A stretch of 64,000 bases of DNA, taken from NCBI RefSeq assembly GCF_900157385.1, contig NZ_LT717700.1, positions 186,001 through 250,000 of the forward strand. Reading direction: 5' to 3'. Position numbers and translations under genes: made by a program. Position 1 is the stretch's first letter. Each line of letters begins with the position of its first letter. The notes under the pieces were generated by a model. The model was not told where the DNA came from. It was given only the letters and a program-made list of their open reading frames with translations, and made no database searches. Shown here one piece after another: positions 7,743 to 16,317 of this stretch. The stretch comes from Mycobacterium terramassiliense (GTDB taxonomy: Bacteria; Actinomycetota; Actinomycetes; Mycobacteriales; Mycobacteriaceae).

Positions 7743-8849
7743 ATGGAATCCTTCGTTCACCTGCGAAAAGGGAAAACGCCGCGCCGCTTGCACGCCGACC
7801 TCGACGGGCTCAAGGACGACGAACTGGGCCGGGGTGGATTCACCGGCCGGACCGCGAACATGTACCGCCGCAACGACCCCACCGCCTACCGGGCCGTCGG
7901 TCCCCTGCGACCGGTCGACGTGCTCGCCGGCGAGCTCAAGCCCGGCGACGCCACCGACGCCAACGGCGGTCCGCTGCTCATGTTCAGCAACGACGACTGC
8001 CGAATCTCGTTGAGCCGCCGCCACGAGCCGATGCCGTTCTACGCCCGGCACGTCGACGGCGACCTGCTGTGCTTCGTGCACAGCGGGGCGGGCCTGCTGG
8101 AGACCGAGTTCGGGCCGCTGCGCTACCGCGAGGGCGACTGGGTCTACCTCCCGAAGGCGTGCACCTGGCGTCAAATACCCGACGGCGAGACCACGCTGCT
8201 GATGATCGAGGCCAGCGACGAATTCCGGGTGCCGCCGCCCGGCGCGCTGGGCCGCCACTTCCCGTTCGATCCGTCGCAGGCGACGATCCCCGAACCGGAG
8301 CCGATCGACGACGACGGCCGCGACGAGTACGAGGTCCGGCTCGTCCACCGGTCTATTGAGGACGGCGGCCCGACAACGCTGTTCTACCAACACAATCCGC
8401 TTGACGTCGAGGGCTGGCGCGGCGACAACTTCGCGTTCACCTTCAACATCGCCGACTACAACGTGATCACCTCGGACAGCGTTCACCTGCCGCCCACGGT
8501 GCACCTGTTCATGCAGGCCACCGGCGTCTACGTGATGAACTTCCTGCCCAAGCCCGCCGAGGGCGTCGCCGGCACCGAGCGCACCCCCTGGTACCACCGC
8601 AACGTCGACTACGACGAGATCGCCTTCTTCCACGGCGGTTCGCTCTACGGCATCCCGATGCCGCCCGGGCTGATCACCCATGCGCCGCAAGGCGTTCACC
8701 ACGGCGCGCCGGAGAAGGCGCGGGAACGGGCGCGCCGCAAGTTCGACGAACATTCGCGGGTGGACTGGCAGGTGATCGCGGTCGACACCCGGCGCCGGCT
8801 CACCCCGTCCGCCGAGGTGCTCGCCCACGACCTCGGGCAGCACTCGTGA
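7743..8849 (+). CDS. homogentisate 1,2-dioxygenase-like cupin enzyme
   Basis: 368 aa. The start ATG 7743 has GGAG at 7734-7737; an ATG at 7701 in frame has no comparable site. Bicupin layout of the HmgA family: N-terminal cupin with FVHSGAGLLETEFGPLRYREGDW, and a C-terminal half with WYHRNVDYDEIAFFHGG followed by LITHAPQGVHHGAP. These supply the His/Glu and His ligands expected for the Fe(II) of homogentisate-type ring-cleavage dioxygenases. Divergence is large, and no maleylacetoacetate isomerase or fumarylacetoacetase lies nearby, so the substrate may be another 2,5-dihydroxyphenyl-type acid. First gene of a run of overlapping genes; the next start overlaps its stop (GTGA). Confidence 0.78.
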   Translation: MESFVHLRKGKTPRRLHADLDGLKDDELGRGGFTGRTANMYRRNDPTAYRAVGPLRPVDVLAGELKPGDATDANGGPLLMFSNDDCRISLSRRHEPMPFYARHVDGDLLCFVHSGAGLLETEFGPLRYREGDWVYLPKACTWRQIPDGETTLLMIEASDEFRVPPPGALGRHFPFDPSQATIPEPEPIDDDGRDEYEVRLVHRSIEDGGPTTLFYQHNPLDVEGWRGDNFAFTFNIADYNVITSDSVHLPPTVHLFMQATGVYVMNFLPKPAEGVAGTERTPWYHRNVDYDEIAFFHGGSLYGIPMPPGLITHAPQGVHHGAPEKARERARRKFDEHSRVDWQVIAVDTRRRLTPSAEVLAHDLGQHS

Positions 8850-10021
8850 AGCACGACTACGATCGAATCCCCTATCTGGTTGCCTTCCAGAACAATTCCG
8901 CGGTGCGCGACGTCTACGGCGGTCTGGCCGAGATCACCGTGCTGGAAAGCTATCTGCTCAAGCCGAAAGCCAAGCCGTCCGATACCGTGCTGGTCTTCAT
9001 GCACCCGATCGGGGGCGGCGCGTACCTGCCGATGATCAACGCGCTGGCCCGGGCGGGGCACCACGTCATCTACTGCAACAGCCGGTTTCGCGGCACCGAT
9101 TCGGCGCTGCTGATGGAGAAGGTGGTCGAGGACCTCGGCGAGTGCATCAAGGACGCCAAGGGCCGCCTGGGCTACCGCAAGGTGGTGCTCGCCGGGTGGA
9201 GCGGCGGCGGCTCGCTGTCGGTGTTCTATCAACAGCAGGCCCAGAAACCGACGATCACGGCGAGCCCGTCCGGCGACGGCCCCGACCTCACCAAGCTCGA
9301 CCTGCCCGAGGCCGACGGGATCATGCTGCTGGCCGCGCACATCAGCCGGCACGGCACGCTGACCGAATGGCTGGACGCGTCCATCCTCGACGAGTCCGAC
9401 CCGACCAAGCGCGATCCCGAGCTGGACCTGTACGACCCGGACAACCCCAACCAACCGCCCTACAGCCGGGAGTTCCTGGACCGCTACCGGCAGGCGCAGA
9501 TCGACCGCAACCGGCGCATCACGGCATGGGTCCGAGCAAAGCTGGCCGAATTGAAGGCGGCCGGGCGACCCGACGAGGAGTTCTGCTTCGTCGTGCACGG
9601 CACGATGGCCGACCCGCGCTGGCTGGACCCGAGCGTGGATCCCAACGAACGGACCCCGGGGACCTGCTATCTGGGCGAGCCCCGAGTGGTGAACATGAGC
9701 CCGGTCGGGTTGGCCCGGTTTTCGACGCTGCGCGGCTGGCTGTCGCAATGGAGTTACGACGACGCCCGCGGCGACGGGGTGGCGTGCGGGCGCGACCTTG
9801 CCGTCCCGGCGCTGGTCATCGGTAACCTGGCCGATGACGCCTGCACGCCCAGCCACACCCGACGGCTCTTCGAGGCGATCGGGCACCCCGACAAGGAGAT
9901 GCACGAAATTCCCGGCGCCACACATTATTACGCGGGTCCCGACCAACGGGACAAGCTGCGGCACGCCGTCGAGGTGGTCACCGACTGGCTGATCCGGCAC
10001 GACTTCGCGGCCCCAGAATGA
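8846..10021 (+). CDS. alpha/beta hydrolase of the dioxygenase cluster
   Basis: 391 aa from GTG 8846, whose GTGA overlaps the previous stop. Alpha/beta-hydrolase signatures: VFMHPIGGG (oxyanion-side loop), nucleophile elbow GWSGGGS (about residues 116-122), acid Asp in LADDACTPSH and catalytic His in GATHYYAGP near the C-terminus. Cytosolic, no signal peptide. In context it probably hydrolyses a ring-cleavage product, ester or lactone formed by the upstream dioxygenase; that is inference. Translational coupling on both sides suggests fixed stoichiometry with its neighbours. Confidence 0.82.
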   Translation: MKHDYDRIPYLVAFQNNSAVRDVYGGLAEITVLESYLLKPKAKPSDTVLVFMHPIGGGAYLPMINALARAGHHVIYCNSRFRGTDSALLMEKVVEDLGECIKDAKGRLGYRKVVLAGWSGGGSLSVFYQQQAQKPTITASPSGDGPDLTKLDLPEADGIMLLAAHISRHGTLTEWLDASILDESDPTKRDPELDLYDPDNPNQPPYSREFLDRYRQAQIDRNRRITAWVRAKLAELKAAGRPDEEFCFVVHGTMADPRWLDPSVDPNERTPGTCYLGEPRVVNMSPVGLARFSTLRGWLSQWSYDDARGDGVACGRDLAVPALVIGNLADDACTPSHTRRLFEAIGHPDKEMHEIPGATHYYAGPDQRDKLRHAVEVVTDWLIRHDFAAPE

Positions 10022-11223
10022 ACACCACCGGCCCGCTGGACGGCATCCGGGTGCTCGAGCTGGGCACCCTGATCGCCGGGCCGTTCGCCGGCCGGCTGCT
10101 CGGCGACATGGGCGCCGACGTCATCAAGGTGGAACCCCCCGGCGCGCCGGACCCGCTGCGCACCTGGGGCCAGGCCGAACTGAACGGGCACCACGTCTTC
10201 TGGACGGTGCACGCCCGCAACAAGCGGGCGATCACCCTGGACCTGCGCAAGCCCCGCGGCCGAGAGCTGTTCTTAGACCTCGTCGCGAAATCCGACATCG
10301 TGGTGGAGAACTTCCGCCCGGGCACGCTGGAGAAGTGGAACCTGGGCTACGACGCGCTCTGTGAACGCAACCCGGGCATCATCCTGGTCCGGGTGTCCGG
10401 CTACGGGCAGACGGGGCCCGATGCGCACAAGGCCGGCTACGCCTCGGTGGCGGAAGCGGCCAGCGGACTGCGGCACCTCAACGGCTTCCCGGGCGGACCG
10501 CCGCCCCGGCTGGCGCTCTCGCTCGGCGACAGCCTCGCCGGCATGTTCGGCGCCCAGGGCGCGCTGGCCGCGCTGTACCGCCGCGGCGTCACCGGGCGCG
10601 GCCAGGTGGTGGACGTCGCGCTCACCGAATCCTGCTTGGCCGTGCAGGAATCCACGATCCCCGACTATGACGTCGGCGGCGTGGTGCGCGGGCCGTCGGG
10701 CACCCGGCTGGACGGCATCGCGCCGTCCAACATCTACCGCAGCGCCGACGGATCCTGGGTGGTGATCGCCGCCAACCAGGACACGGTGTTCGCCCGGCTG
10801 TGCGCGGCCATGGGGCGCCCGGAGCTGGCCACCGACGACCGGTTCGCCACGCACGTCGCCCGCGGCCGCAATCAGGACGAACTCGACAAGATCATCGGCG
10901 CGTGGGCCGCCGACCGGCAACCCGGCGACATCATCGAAACCCTGACCGCCGCAGGCGTGATCGCGGGTCCGATCAACACGGTCGCCGAGGTGGTCAACGA
11001 CCCGCAGCTACGGGCCCGCGGCATGCTGGTCGAGCACTTCGACGAAGGGATCGAGCGAACCGTACTGGGGCCGGGTGTCGTCCCGGTGCTCTCGGAGTCC
11101 CCGGGCGGCGTCCGCAACGCCGGGCCCGCGCGCCCGGGCCAGCACAACGACGACGTCTACCTCGGACTGCTCGGCAAGACCGCCGCCGAGCTCGAGGCGT
11201 TGCGGACCGAGGAGGTGCTATGA
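10018..11223 (+). CDS. class III (CaiB/BaiF) CoA-transferase
   Basis: 401 aa, normal family length. N-terminal signature GIRVLELGTLIAGPFAGRLLGDMGADVIKVEPP, VENFRPGTLEKW, and SGYGQTGPDAHKAGYASVAEA. In characterised members the segment after GYGQTGP carries the Asp that forms the acyl-enzyme anhydride (GFD/GYD). Here the matching position, about residue 142, reads Ala (GYASV), so either a subgroup with altered chemistry is represented or my alignment by eye is off. The enzyme should transfer CoA to a carboxylic acid and so feed the downstream lyase and dehydrogenase. ATGA overlaps with both neighbours. Confidence 0.85.
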   Translation: MNTTGPLDGIRVLELGTLIAGPFAGRLLGDMGADVIKVEPPGAPDPLRTWGQAELNGHHVFWTVHARNKRAITLDLRKPRGRELFLDLVAKSDIVVENFRPGTLEKWNLGYDALCERNPGIILVRVSGYGQTGPDAHKAGYASVAEAASGLRHLNGFPGGPPPRLALSLGDSLAGMFGAQGALAALYRRGVTGRGQVVDVALTESCLAVQESTIPDYDVGGVVRGPSGTRLDGIAPSNIYRSADGSWVVIAANQDTVFARLCAAMGRPELATDDRFATHVARGRNQDELDKIIGAWAADRQPGDIIETLTAAGVIAGPINTVAEVVNDPQLRARGMLVEHFDEGIERTVLGPGVVPVLSESPGGVRNAGPARPGQHNDDVYLGLLGKTAAELEALRTEEVL

Positions 11224-12116
11224 CGCAGCACGTGGACATTCGCGAGGTGTCGCTGCGCGACGGCCTGCAGATCGAACAGCCAATCCCGTTGGCCGCCAAG
11301 CTGGAATTGCTGGCCGCGGTGGCCGCCACCGGGGTGCGCGAGGTGGAGGCGACGGCGTTCGTGTCCCCGTCCAAGGTGCCCTCGATGGCCGATGCCGCCG
11401 AGCTCGCCGCGCACCTGCACGACTATCCCGACATCGAGTTCTCCGCCCTGGTGGCCAGTCCGAACGGCGCCAAGCGCGCGGTCGCCGCGGGGCTGCGGTC
11501 GATCGAATACGTGGTGGCCGCCAGCGACGCGTTCAGCGAGGCCAACGTCGGGCGCAGCGCCGCCGAGGCCACGGGCCAGATCGAGGAGATCGTCGCGATC
11601 GCCCACGACGCCGGGGTCACCGTCGAGGTCATCGTCGCCACCGCGTGGGACTGCCCGTTCGAGGGGCCGACCGCGCCGCAGCGGGTGCTCGAGATCGGTG
11701 CGGCCGCGCGCGAGCGGGGCGTCGACCGTTTCTCGATCGCCGACACCATCGGCACCACCACCCCGCGGCGCGTGAGTTCGCTGATCGCACAACTGCGTCC
11801 GGTGATCGGCGACATGCCGCTGGGCGGGCATTTCCACAACACCCGCGGCACCGGCCTGGCCAGCGCCTACGCCGCGGTCGGCTCCGGGGTCACCAGGCTG
11901 GACGCCTCGGTGGGCGGGCTGGGCGGCTGTCCCTTCGCGCCCGGCGCCACGGGCAACATCGCCACCGAGGACCTGGTCTATCTGCTCCGCGACAGCGACA
12001 TCGACATCGACGTCGACCTGCCGGCCGCCATCGCCGCCGCCGAGGTCGCCCGATCCCTCGTGGGCCACGACTTGCCGAGTGCGCTGCTGCGCGCCGGCGA
12101 CCGGATCCGGAACTGA
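11220..12116 (+). CDS. hydroxymethylglutaryl-CoA lyase-like enzyme
   Basis: 298 aa. DRE-TIM metallolyase features: REVSLRDGLQIEQ near the N-terminus (metal and catalytic Asp/Arg), GGHFHNTRGTGLASAYAA with metal-binding His, and the HMG-CoA lyase signature GLGGCPFAPGATGNIATED with the catalytic Cys. Family reaction: retro-aldol cleavage of a 3-hydroxy-3-methylacyl-CoA to acetoacetate (or pyruvate) and an acyl-CoA. The gene lies between a CoA-transferase and the regulator and overlaps both, so its substrate is probably a CoA thioester made in this operon rather than leucine-derived HMG-CoA. Confidence 0.87.
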   Translation: MTQHVDIREVSLRDGLQIEQPIPLAAKLELLAAVAATGVREVEATAFVSPSKVPSMADAAELAAHLHDYPDIEFSALVASPNGAKRAVAAGLRSIEYVVAASDAFSEANVGRSAAEATGQIEEIVAIAHDAGVTVEVIVATAWDCPFEGPTAPQRVLEIGAAARERGVDRFSIADTIGTTTPRRVSSLIAQLRPVIGDMPLGGHFHNTRGTGLASAYAAVGSGVTRLDASVGGLGGCPFAPGATGNIATEDLVYLLRDSDIDIDVDLPAAIAAAEVARSLVGHDLPSALLRAGDRIRN

Positions 12117-12727
12117 TGCCGGCCGAAAACCTGACCGCCAAGGGCCGCCAGACCAGGCAGGCCATCGAGCAGGCTGCCCGAAAGCTGTTCGCGGAACGCG
12201 GCTTTCACGGCACCACCCTGGCCGACATCACGTCGGCGGCGGGCAAGTCGTCCGCCGTGTTCTACCGGTATTTCGCCGACAAGGAAGACCTGTTGGCCGC
12301 GCTGGCGGAGTCGTTTCTGCACGAGGTCGTGCGGCCGTCCGGGCTGAGCGTCGAGCTGCCCGAATCGCCGGATGACGACGCGTTCTTCACCGGGGTGGTC
12401 ACCGGGTACTGGAGCATGTTCAAGCAGAACATCGGCATCATGATCGCCGTGGCCCAGCTCGCCGCCACCCAGCGACGCTTCGCAACCGTGCAGAACGAAT
12501 TCCGCCGCTTCGGCATGGACATCGTGGCCGCGTCGGTCCGGCGCGCCCAGGAACAGGGTTATGGCGCCGACCTCAACCCCGAACACACCGCGGCGGCCAT
12601 CGCGCTGCTGTTCGAGAACTTCACCACCGTGTTCGTCGGACCGTCGGGGCTGGGCCTGGAGATCAACGACGAGGACGCCATCGCCACCCTGTCGACGGTG
12701 TGGAAGAAGACCCTGTACGGCGCTTGA
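12116..12727 (+). CDS. TetR-family regulator within the catabolic operon
   Basis: 203 aa from ATG 12116 (TGATG overlap with the lyase stop). Helix-turn-helix domain at residues 8-55: RQTRQAIEQAARKLFAERGF then TTLADITSAAGKSSAVFYRYF. The C-terminal ligand domain is about 140 residues and ends WKKTLYGA. Placement inside the operon suggests ligand-responsive control of this cluster, for example by an acyl-CoA. I saw no clear dyad beside it. It is also a possible candidate for the 1930-1955 palindrome, though nothing in the sequence links them. Confidence 0.85.
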   Translation: MPAENLTAKGRQTRQAIEQAARKLFAERGFHGTTLADITSAAGKSSAVFYRYFADKEDLLAALAESFLHEVVRPSGLSVELPESPDDDAFFTGVVTGYWSMFKQNIGIMIAVAQLAATQRRFATVQNEFRRFGMDIVAASVRRAQEQGYGADLNPEHTAAAIALLFENFTTVFVGPSGLGLEINDEDAIATLSTVWKKTLYGA

Positions 12728-12749
12728 GCCAGCCAAAGGAGTGATCAGC

Positions 12750-13988
12750 GTGGATTTCACCCTCCCCGAACATCTTCCGGGACTGCTCGACGAGATGGAC
12801 GCGTTCATCGAGGCCGAGATCAAGCCGCTGCAACGCGACCACATCCAATACTTCGACCAGCGCCGGGAGCACGCCCGCACCGATTGGGACAACGACGGCA
12901 TCCCGACGCGCGAATGGGAGGACCTGCTCGCCGAGATGCGCAGGCGAGCCGACAAGGCGGGCTGGCTGCGCTACGGATTGCCGGCCTCGCTGGGCGGCCG
13001 CGACGGCACCAACCTCGACATGGCCGTCATCCGGGAGCACCTGGCGCACAAGGGCCTCGGCCTGCACAACGACCTGCAGAACGAGTCGTCGATCGTCGGG
13101 AACTTCCCCCAGGTGATCATGATGGAGCGCTTCGGCACCGACGAGCAACGCCGCGTGTGGTCGGAGGCGTTGATCACCGGGGAGCGGTCCATGGCGTTCG
13201 GCCTCACCGAACCGCGGCACGGCTCCGACGCGACGTGGCTGGAGACGACCGCGCAGCCCGACGGTGACGGCTGGGTGATCAACGGCTCCAAGCGGTTCAA
13301 CACCGGCGTGCACCGCGCCACCCACGACCTGATCTTCGCCCGCACCTCCGGTGCGCCCGGGGCCGCGCTGGGCATCACCGCGTTCCTGGTCCCGACCGAG
13401 ACGCCGGGATTCAACGTCCCCTACTACTGGTGGACGTTCAACATGCCCACCGACCACGGCGAAGTCGAGCTGACCGACGTGCGGGTGCCGGCCGATGCGG
13501 TGCTCGGGGAGGTGGACCGCGGGCTGGAGGTGGCGCAAACGTTCCTGCACGAGAACAGGATTCGGCAGGCGGCCAGCAGCCTCGGCGCCGCGCAATACTG
13601 CATCGACCGCGCCGCCGACTACGCCGGCACGCGCACGGTCTTCGGCAAGCCGCTGTCGGTCAACCAGGCCGTGCAATGGCCGCTGGCCGAGCTGCACACC
13701 GAGGCGCAGATGGTGCGGCTGTTGGTGCAGTACGCGGCCTGGCACCTGGACCGCGACCACCACATGGAGGTCTCGGACAAGGTGTCGATGGCCAACTACC
13801 GGGCCAACAGGCTGGTGTGCGACGCCGCCGACCGGGCGATGCAGATCTTCGGCGGCCTGGGCTACAGCCGCCACGAACCGTTCGAGCACATCTACCGCCA
13901 CCACCGCCGCTACCGGATCACCGAGGGCGCCGAGGAGATCCAGATCCGCCGGGTCGCGCAGCGGCTGTTCAGGTTTGGCCGCGAGTGA
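12750..13988 (+). CDS. acyl-CoA dehydrogenase, LvaC/ACAD10-11-like by context
   Basis: 412 aa from GTG 12750, chosen because AAAGGA at 12735-12740 gives nine-base spacing. The in-frame GTG at 12741 would abut that site. Motifs: GLTEPRHGSDATWLETTA for FAD/substrate binding, GGLGYSRHEPFEHIYRHHRRYR, and the C-terminal ITEGAEEIQIRRVAQRL with a Glu. The following APH-fold kinase gene overlaps the stop and is in turn followed by a DUF6285 gene. In Pseudomonas the levulinate system LvaC/LvaA/LvaB has this composition, and vertebrate ACAD10/ACAD11 fuse the kinase to the dehydrogenase. A role in converting phosphorylated 4-hydroxyacyl-CoA is inferred. Confidence 0.85.
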   Translation: MDFTLPEHLPGLLDEMDAFIEAEIKPLQRDHIQYFDQRREHARTDWDNDGIPTREWEDLLAEMRRRADKAGWLRYGLPASLGGRDGTNLDMAVIREHLAHKGLGLHNDLQNESSIVGNFPQVIMMERFGTDEQRRVWSEALITGERSMAFGLTEPRHGSDATWLETTAQPDGDGWVINGSKRFNTGVHRATHDLIFARTSGAPGAALGITAFLVPTETPGFNVPYYWWTFNMPTDHGEVELTDVRVPADAVLGEVDRGLEVAQTFLHENRIRQAASSLGAAQYCIDRAADYAGTRTVFGKPLSVNQAVQWPLAELHTEAQMVRLLVQYAAWHLDRDHHMEVSDKVSMANYRANRLVCDAADRAMQIFGGLGYSRHEPFEHIYRHHRRYRITEGAEEIQIRRVAQRLFRFGRE

Positions 13989-14980
13989 CCGACACCCAGG
14001 AGCTGGCCGCCAAGCTGGCGCGGGTCCTGGCGCCCGAGCTCGGCGCGGGCTCTGAAAGTTTGGCGATCGAGCGGTTGCGCGCGTTGACCGGCGGCGCCAG
14101 CCGCACCACGTGGGCCTTCGACGCCGTCACCGGCGACGGGCGACGGGCGCTGATCCTGCGCACCGGCCCGCCCGATGACGTGCACGCCGGCATGGAGCTC
14201 GAAGCCCGCGCCCAGGCCGCGGCCGCCGCGGCCGGCGCGCCGGTCCCCCACATCCTCGTCGCCGCCGATTCGGTTGCCGCGCTTGGCAATCCGTTTCTGA
14301 TTTGCGACGAGATCAAGGGCGAGACCATCGTCCGGCGCATCCAACGCCGCCTCGAGGCCGACGGCGGGCACGCGCCCCGAGCCGAGCTGCTGCGGCAGTG
14401 CGCGCGGGCGCTGGCCGCCATCCACCGGGCCGATCCGGCAATCCCGGGGCTGGCCCACGAGGACCAACTCGTGCAATGGCGCGAGCGGCTCGACGCCATG
14501 GGCGACACCACCGCCACCTTCGAATGGGCATTCCGCTGGCTGGCCGCCCACCGGCCGGGCCCGTCGGCCCCGGTCCTGGTGCACGGGGACTACCGGATGG
14601 GCAACCTGATCGTCGACGGGTCAAACCTGGCCGCCGTTCTCGACTGGGAGCTGGTGCACGTCGGCGAGGCATACGAAGACCTGGCCTGGTTCTGCATCCG
14701 GGCGTGGCGGTTCGGCGCCCCGGCCGGCCTGGGCGCCGGCGGCCTCGGCAGCATCGAAAGCTTCGTGCGGGCTTACGAGGAGGCCAGCGCGACTACCGTC
14801 GACCGGGTGGCGTTTCACTGGTGGCTGGTGCTGGCGACGCTGCGTTGGGGGGTCATCTGCCGCTATCAGGCCGAGCGGCATCTGAGCGGCGAATTCCGCT
14901 CGGTGGAGTTGGCGACGATCGGCAGGCGCGTCTGCGAGACGGAGTGGGACCTGCTCGACCTGCTGGAGCTGGGTCGGTGA
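13985..14980 (+). CDS. APH-fold phosphotransferase, LvaA-like by context
   Basis: 331 aa from GTG 13985 (GTGA overlap). Protein-kinase-like APH fold: RLRALTGGASRTTWAFD glycine-rich start, VLVHGDYRMGNLIVDG with the catalytic Asp of the HGD motif (about residues 198-213) and AAVLDWELVHVG with the metal-binding Asp. The partner genes do not suggest aminoglycoside resistance. In the Pseudomonas levulinate pathway the APH-family kinase LvaA phosphorylates the 4-hydroxyl of 4-hydroxyvaleryl-CoA, and this gene sits between an acyl-CoA dehydrogenase and a DUF6285 protein in the same way. Likely substrate: a 4-hydroxyacyl-CoA (inference). Confidence 0.82.
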   Translation: MTDTQELAAKLARVLAPELGAGSESLAIERLRALTGGASRTTWAFDAVTGDGRRALILRTGPPDDVHAGMELEARAQAAAAAAGAPVPHILVAADSVAALGNPFLICDEIKGETIVRRIQRRLEADGGHAPRAELLRQCARALAAIHRADPAIPGLAHEDQLVQWRERLDAMGDTTATFEWAFRWLAAHRPGPSAPVLVHGDYRMGNLIVDGSNLAAVLDWELVHVGEAYEDLAWFCIRAWRFGAPAGLGAGGLGSIESFVRAYEEASATTVDRVAFHWWLVLATLRWGVICRYQAERHLSGEFRSVELATIGRRVCETEWDLLDLLELGR

Positions 14981-15318
14981 TCGGCTCCTATGGGCGCCCG
15001 CTGGCGGCCGAACTCGTGGCCGCGGTGGCCGAATTCCTGGAAACCGAGGTGCGCGAGGCGACCGGCGGACAGGTCAACTTCCACGCCAGGGTGGCCGCCA
15101 ACGCGTTGCGCATCGTCGAGCGCGAACTTCTCGACGAGAGCGAGGCCGAATCCGCTGCCGCGTTGGCCGGCTTGGGTTTCGGCGATGAGGAGCGACTCGC
15201 CGCCGCGATCCGGGCCGGCGAGCTGGACGGGCGCGCCGACGAGGTCACCGCCTGCCTGCGCACGCTGGTACGAAACCGGCTGGCGGTCGCCCACCCCGGA
15301 TACGACCAAACCCATTAG
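14977..15318 (+). CDS. DUF6285 small protein (LvaB-like partner of the kinase)
   Basis: 113 aa from GTG 14977, overlapping the kinase stop by GTGA. The layout is mostly helical, with the conserved motif TGGQVNFHARVAANALRIVERE at about residues 29-50. There is no catalytic signature. Proteins of this type accompany APH-like kinases and acyl-CoA dehydrogenases in actinobacteria and proteobacteria, and the Pseudomonas LvaB protein, needed together with LvaA for 4-hydroxyacyl-CoA phosphorylation, is of this size and position. I assign the DUF from memory of the family. Confidence 0.7.
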   Translation: MIGSYGRPLAAELVAAVAEFLETEVREATGGQVNFHARVAANALRIVERELLDESEAESAAALAGLGFGDEERLAAAIRAGELDGRADEVTACLRTLVRNRLAVAHPGYDQTH

Positions 15319-15326
15319 GAGCCACC

Positions 15327-15716
15327 ATGCCGAGCACCACCGCGGAAACCATCGTCGACGTGGCCGACCGCCTGTTCGCGGCGATCGAGCGGGGCGACGC
15401 GGCCGCCGTCGAGCGCCTGTGGAGCAACGACATTGCGGTATGGCGCGTCGGCGCGCGCCGCGATAACGACAAGGGCCGCGCGATGCGCGTCATCGACTGG
15501 TTCATCAGCGCGACCACGCAGCGTCGCTACGAGATCCTCGATCGGCGGCTGTTCGACGGTGGCTTCGTTCAGCAGCACATCCTGCACGCCAGGGGCCACG
15601 CCGGCCAATCGATCTCCATGCGGGTCTGCATCGTGATCAGGGTAAGCACGGGCGGCCTGATCGACCGCATCGACGAGTACTTCGATCCCGCCGAGATCGC
15701 GCCGCTGCTCGACTAA
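15327..15716 (+). CDS. NTF2/SnoaL-like protein
   Basis: 129 aa. ATG 15327 is preceded by GGAG at 15318-15321. N-terminal helix DVADRLFAAIERGDAAAVERLW, then beta strands with ALW-type aromatic residues and the ending RIDEYFDPAEIAPLLD typical of SnoaL-like NTF2-fold proteins. These include ketosteroid-isomerase-type and hydratase-type enzymes as well as non-enzymatic binders, so the reaction is not defined. Nine bases separate it from the DUF6285 gene, so it is probably the last gene of the catabolic operon. Confidence 0.75.
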   Translation: MPSTTAETIVDVADRLFAAIERGDAAAVERLWSNDIAVWRVGARRDNDKGRAMRVIDWFISATTQRRYEILDRRLFDGGFVQQHILHARGHAGQSISMRVCIVIRVSTGGLIDRIDEYFDPAEIAPLLD

Positions 15717-15751
15717 CGGTTACATTCGCCACGAGTCAGATGGGGGTCAGG

Positions 15752-16288
15752 ATGACGACTCTGGAAACACTGCTGCACGATCCCGACGTGGCCGGCGTCT
15801 GGAACATCGATCCGGCACGCTCGGCCATCACGTTCAAGGTCAGAAACTTCTGGGGTCTGCTGAACGTCAAGGGCCGCTTCACGGAGTTCACCGGCGACGG
15901 GCAGCTGACCGGCAAGGGCGCCGTTTTCGGCCGCCTCGACATCCGGACCGCGTCGCTGAGCACGGGCATCGGCCGCCGCGACAAGCACCTGCGCTCGGCC
16001 GACTTCTTCGACGTCGAGCGCTTCGGTGAGATCAGCGTCGTCGTCACCGGGGTGCACCCGACCACGGGGAACGCCGCGGACCTGCGCGCCAACTTCACGA
16101 TCAAGGGCGTCACCGCACCGTTGCCCCTGCCCGTCACGGTCACCGAACTCGAGGACGGCTCGATCCAGATCTCCGGCGAGACCAAGGTCGATCGATCCCA
16201 ATTCGACCTGGGCTGGAACAGGTTCGGCATGGTCGGCGCGACGGCCACCGCGGCCGCGCAGGCGGTCTTCGTTCGGGCGACCCGGTAG
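15752..16288 (+). CDS. YceI-family protein (no signal peptide)
   Basis: 178 aa from ATG 15752; ATG 15740 is an in-frame alternative adding four residues. YceI lipocalin-like fold: DVAGVWNIDPARSAITFKVRNF at the start, RDKHLRSADFFDVERFGEISV in the middle and FTIKGVTAPLPLPVTV later. Family members bind amphipathic or isoprenoid-type molecules. Many are secreted, but none of the usual export signals is visible here, which implies a cytosolic form. It lies between the catabolic operon and the receiver protein. Confidence 0.82.
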   Translation: MTTLETLLHDPDVAGVWNIDPARSAITFKVRNFWGLLNVKGRFTEFTGDGQLTGKGAVFGRLDIRTASLSTGIGRRDKHLRSADFFDVERFGEISVVVTGVHPTTGNAADLRANFTIKGVTAPLPLPVTVTELEDGSIQISGETKVDRSQFDLGWNRFGMVGATATAAAQAVFVRATR

Positions 16289-16317
16289 GGCGGCCGCGCC
16301 ACCGCTACCATCTGAGC

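Noticed and set aside
13985..14980. Aminoglycoside resistance gene
   Set aside because: The APH fold and HGD motif are present, but the gene is coupled to acyl-CoA dehydrogenase and DUF6285 genes in a catabolic operon, which fits a metabolite kinase better.
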